This document shows positions 5,225 to 7,846 of a DNA stretch of 7,846 nt, one piece after another (positions within the stretch are counted from its first letter, which is position 1; the number at the start of each line of letters is the position of its first letter). Position numbers and translations under genes: made by a program. The notes below the pieces were generated by a model. The model ran no database searches and was not told the origin of the DNA. It worked only from the letters and a program-made list of their open reading frames with translations. Source of the stretch: Clostridia bacterium (GTDB lineage Bacteria > Bacillota_A > Clostridia > Oscillospirales > Acutalibacteraceae); contig JAFYUD010000171.1 in assembly GCA_017549665.1 (NCBI GenBank), positions 1 through 7,846 on the forward strand, written 5' to 3'.

Positions 5225-7831
5225 TTATTTATCAAGAAATTTAAATATTTTCTGCCAGACTTTTTCATCCTGAGCAGTCATACGATTCCAGTCAAAGGAA
5301 TCCACAAACTCTTTTTTCTGTTCATCAGTCCTGAGAACCTTTCTGAAATTCTTCTTTTTGACTGATATTGTATATTCACCGAGATAACCGACAGCGTCAG
5401 ATGTATAATTCGGATTATGACTCTTATTGTTTTCAAGAATAAACTCAATATTTTTTCTTGAGTCAAGACTACTCTTGAGCACATCGAAATTATCCCGTCT
5501 GACAATGGGGTCATTGTCTGAATAAATCAGAAGAATCTTTGATTCAGTATTTTTCAGAGTTTCAACTGCATCAAAATCCACATAATCAGGATTTGAAGCC
5601 TTTTCAAGCTCCATAACGGCATTTCTGTAAGGTCTCATAATTCCCGAAAAAATTGAATCAACAAGTCTTTTTACAGAAGTAAAGCCGGAAAGCACAACAA
5701 CATGGCTTATTTCGGGATGAAGAGCAGTTATGTTAAGACTTGAGAATCCTCCCCAGCTGTGACCTATAACAGAAAAATCAAGATTTCTGAATTTATCATC
5801 AGCTTTTAAAGTCTTCATACAGTCATCAAGGTCTCTGAGTGACTGTGACATTCCGTTGGGATTTTCTCCGCCTGACTCCATACAGCCTGTATGGTCATAA
5901 GCAAAAACTCTGAAGCCGTGTCTGCACAGAAGCTCGATTTCCCTCATATACGACCTGTGACCGCCGCCGAAACCATGCTCGAATATCACAAGTCTGTCAG
6001 GATTATAATTTTCATAGTAATAAATATTACCGCTGAGTTTGTGACCGAGAGAAGATGCAAAATCATATTTTTCTCTTTTCAGACCGTCAAAATCTTCATA
6101 AGAAAAATAACGTGCAGTACCGTTATCATCACATCTTCTGAATGTAACCTTCTTATACTTATCAACTATTTGCTTTTCCAGAATCATAGACTCATCCTCA
6201 TTCTGAACAGTATTGAGATTATCATTAATTTTACCTACACAATGAGTATTGAAAAAATACGGTGCATCGAATGTATTATTTTCAATCTCAGCATTTTCAA
6301 GATAATTAAGGCATATACAGTGTCTGCCCTGCCACGGCTTCTCAAATCTGTTCCCCTCAAGCACAAGCTTACCGTGTACAAACGCCGTTGAATTCTCATC
6401 CATAACCTTGGGTGAATAACGGATAACGGGCGAATCCTCCCATGTATTACCGTATTCGCACCCGACAACATGATTATTACGGAAGATAATTTCCTTAGTA
6501 TATCCTGATTCAAACCAGAAATTACAATCATCCTCGATAAGCAGTGCAGGTCCCCACAGATGGCTGAATGTATTATTTTCAATAACTACTCTGCCCCGTG
6601 TTGTACAAAGAATTCCTCTGCCTGCAGTTACACCGAAATCGCAATTCACAACATGCAGGTCAGGAGTCCATGTGGTATTTTCCACAACATCCTTTTCAAG
6701 CACTATATCAGGTAACTCTCTGTCAAGGTGAAGCATTATATCAGTATCATCAATTTTTTCGTAAGAAACAACCTTTGTCTGAGCATAAGGAATAAGAGTA
6801 TCCCATCTGATGAATTCAAGCTCATCGCCCTTTTCAAAAGCCTGAAAGCCCCAGCTTTCGTTGTGCATAAAACGGACAGTAATACTCTTTTCATCATCGT
6901 TTTTCTCAACTATTCTCAGATGTGTGCCGTGTACATTCACATAATCATCCTGCGCACCGTTTGCCTTACAGGAATCAATCAGCAGCTGCCCCTTACAGCC
7001 TGAAAACTGAAAGAAATCTGCAGTACTTGCAATTGTCCTTCCTTCAGCCGGTGTAAAGTCGCAATTTATATATGAAACATTTTCACAGAATTGAGAAACC
7101 ATACCGAGACCGTGCATGAATTTAACCCTGAGATTTTCAAATCTCAGATTTTTACACCGGTTGAACAGACTTCCCGTCTGATCACGGACTATGTTTCGAG
7201 TCTGAAATATTCCGCCCACGGGCAGTTTTATGCTTTTATCACGCATTGTGACACAAAGAGTGTTATCATCAAGCTGTTCAATCGTTTCAAAAGGTAAATC
7301 CTGACGTCTGAAATCGTTACAGATTTCCTTCTGAGTGTCAAGCACCTTTATGTGCCTGCGGTTGCCGATATAACTGTCTTCCCAGTAATATTCACCGTCC
7401 GCACCCTTTTCACCGTGCCATATCAGCTCATTGTTTTCCACACGGAAAAGACAGTCGTGATTTATTTTAAGAATATATTTCCCGTCTTCTTCCGATTCAA
7501 CTCTGAATTCTGCCATTGTAGGGCAGGCATAATCAACCGTCAGATTTTTAACTGTTATGTTATTGCATTTGTCAAACAGAAACGGTGTCATTTTACCGTG
7601 AACGAGCATTGTCGCACCGTTACCGTCGATTGTTATATTATTTTTCTCTTTCAGAAATATTGCAGTTCTTCTCAGACCGTCGGGATTTTCATGCTTCTTT
7701 GCAGTATTTGTGCAGAAATAGCCTGTAAATTCAAACGAATCATCCTGACGCACATGATATATTTTATCTTTCTCAAGTATAACAGTCTGAGCGTCACTTA
7801 CATCAAGGAAAATTTTACTCAGTTCATTCAT
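5225..7831 (-). CDS. GH110-like beta-helix galactosidase fused to an alpha/beta-hydrolase
   Basis: This 868-residue protein has two catalytic-looking parts. Residues 1 to about 540 form a right-handed parallel beta-helix resembling GH110 alpha-1,3-galactosidases: NNITIDGNGATMLVHGKMTP (64-83), NNITVKNLTVDY (90-101), TADFFQFSGCKG (270-281), QDDYVNVHGTHLRI (294-307) and late NNTF-type helix repeats. D272, D295 and D296 have the same 23- and 24-residue spacing as the active-site aspartates I recall for a GH110 enzyme (D321, D344, D345). Residues from about 575 to 868 form a serine alpha/beta-hydrolase: HGFGGGH oxyanion loop (619-625), GHSWGG elbow (S692), acid in SDNDP (D772 or D774) and H805. 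There is no signal peptide or membrane segment, so it is probably cytoplasmic and may act on imported oligosaccharides. Pairing with an esterase could remove acyl groups from the same substrate; that is inference. An in-frame TAA lies one codon before the ATG, and no ribosome binding site is visible in the 15 bases available. Confidence 0.88.
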   Translation of the reverse strand: MNELSKIFLDVSDAQTVILEKDKIYHVRQDDSFEFTGYFCTNTAKKHENPDGLRRTAIFLKEKNNITIDGNGATMLVHGKMTPFLFDKCNNITVKNLTVDYACPTMAEFRVESEEDGKYILKINHDCLFRVENNELIWHGEKGADGEYYWEDSYIGNRRHIKVLDTQKEICNDFRRQDLPFETIEQLDDNTLCVTMRDKSIKLPVGGIFQTRNIVRDQTGSLFNRCKNLRFENLRVKFMHGLGMVSQFCENVSYINCDFTPAEGRTIASTADFFQFSGCKGQLLIDSCKANGAQDDYVNVHGTHLRIVEKNDDEKSITVRFMHNESWGFQAFEKGDELEFIRWDTLIPYAQTKVVSYEKIDDTDIMLHLDRELPDIVLEKDVVENTTWTPDLHVVNCDFGVTAGRGILCTTRGRVVIENNTFSHLWGPALLIEDDCNFWFESGYTKEIIFRNNHVVGCEYGNTWEDSPVIRYSPKVMDENSTAFVHGKLVLEGNRFEKPWQGRHCICLNYLENAEIENNTFDAPYFFNTHCVGKINDNLNTVQNEDESMILEKQIVDKYKKVTFRRCDDNGTARYFSYEDFDGLKREKYDFASSLGHKLSGNIYYYENYNPDRLVIFEHGFGGGHRSYMREIELLCRHGFRVFAYDHTGCMESGGENPNGMSQSLRDLDDCMKTLKADDKFRNLDFSVIGHSWGGFSSLNITALHPEISHVVVLSGFTSVKRLVDSIFSGIMRPYRNAVMELEKASNPDYVDFDAVETLKNTESKILLIYSDNDPIVRRDNFDVLKSSLDSRKNIEFILENNKSHNPNYTSDAVGYLGEYTISVKKKNFRKVLRTDEQKKEFVDSFDWNRMTAQDEKVWQKIFKFLDK

Positions 7832-7846
7832 ATCTTATAATTCAAA

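Noticed and set aside
5891..6391. A 166-codon + strand open frame
   Set aside because: It lies wholly inside and opposite the GH110/alpha-beta-hydrolase gene and shows no family features or ribosome binding site. The - strand frame has clear catalytic motifs.
7352..7840. A 162-codon + strand open frame rich in hydrophobic and aromatic residues
   Set aside because: It is antisense to the N-terminal beta-helix. The hydrophobic look comes from complementing Asn/Lys/Glu-rich coding sequence.

Overview
The window looks like chromosomal DNA from a moderately AT-rich Gram-positive bacterium of the Clostridia, most like the Ruminococcus/Oscillospiraceae group. The evidence is the clean -35/-10 promoters with 17-bp spacers, purine-rich ribosome binding sites (GGTGATC, GGAGGA), short hairpin terminators, and protein families typical of fibre-degrading gut or rumen Clostridia. 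This placement is an inference from sequence style; there is no rRNA or other marker gene.

Region 1 (1-2715, + strand) is a tandem array of three paralogous family 16 glycoside hydrolase (GH16) genes. The first is cut by the window edge. Each gene ends in an almost identical hairpin terminator, and the two complete genes each have their own sigma-A-type promoter, so each unit is probably transcribed separately. The two complete proteins share an unusual leader: about 31 residues, then a hydrophobic stretch. The leader is far better conserved than the segment that follows it. No classical lipobox, carbohydrate-binding module or dockerin is visible.

Region 2 (2731-5184) is a divergent pair: a tryptophanase/tyrosine phenol-lyase family PLP enzyme on the - strand and a LysR-type regulator on the + strand. 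They are separated by about 114 bp (from the chosen LysR start), in which the two predicted promoters face each other and overlap at their -10 boxes. The layout suggests that the regulator controls the lyase. The lyase has several tyrosine phenol-lyase-type residues but lacks an arginine that contacts PLP in the characterised enzymes.

Region 3 (5225-7831, - strand) is one long gene for an 868-residue protein. Its N-terminal part is a right-handed beta-helix resembling GH110 alpha-galactosidases, with the aspartates in place. It is fused to a complete C-terminal alpha/beta-hydrolase with a visible Ser-Asp-His triad. It has no signal peptide and appears cytoplasmic.

The window suggests carbohydrate use: GH16 enzymes acting at or outside the surface and an intracellular galactosidase/esterase-like fusion. 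No sequence signal ties the three regions into one regulon, apart from an 18-bp identical promoter stretch shared by the second GH16 gene and the lysR/lyase intergenic region. No RNA gene, CRISPR array, insertion sequence or phage gene was seen. The largest gene-free gap is 174 bp.
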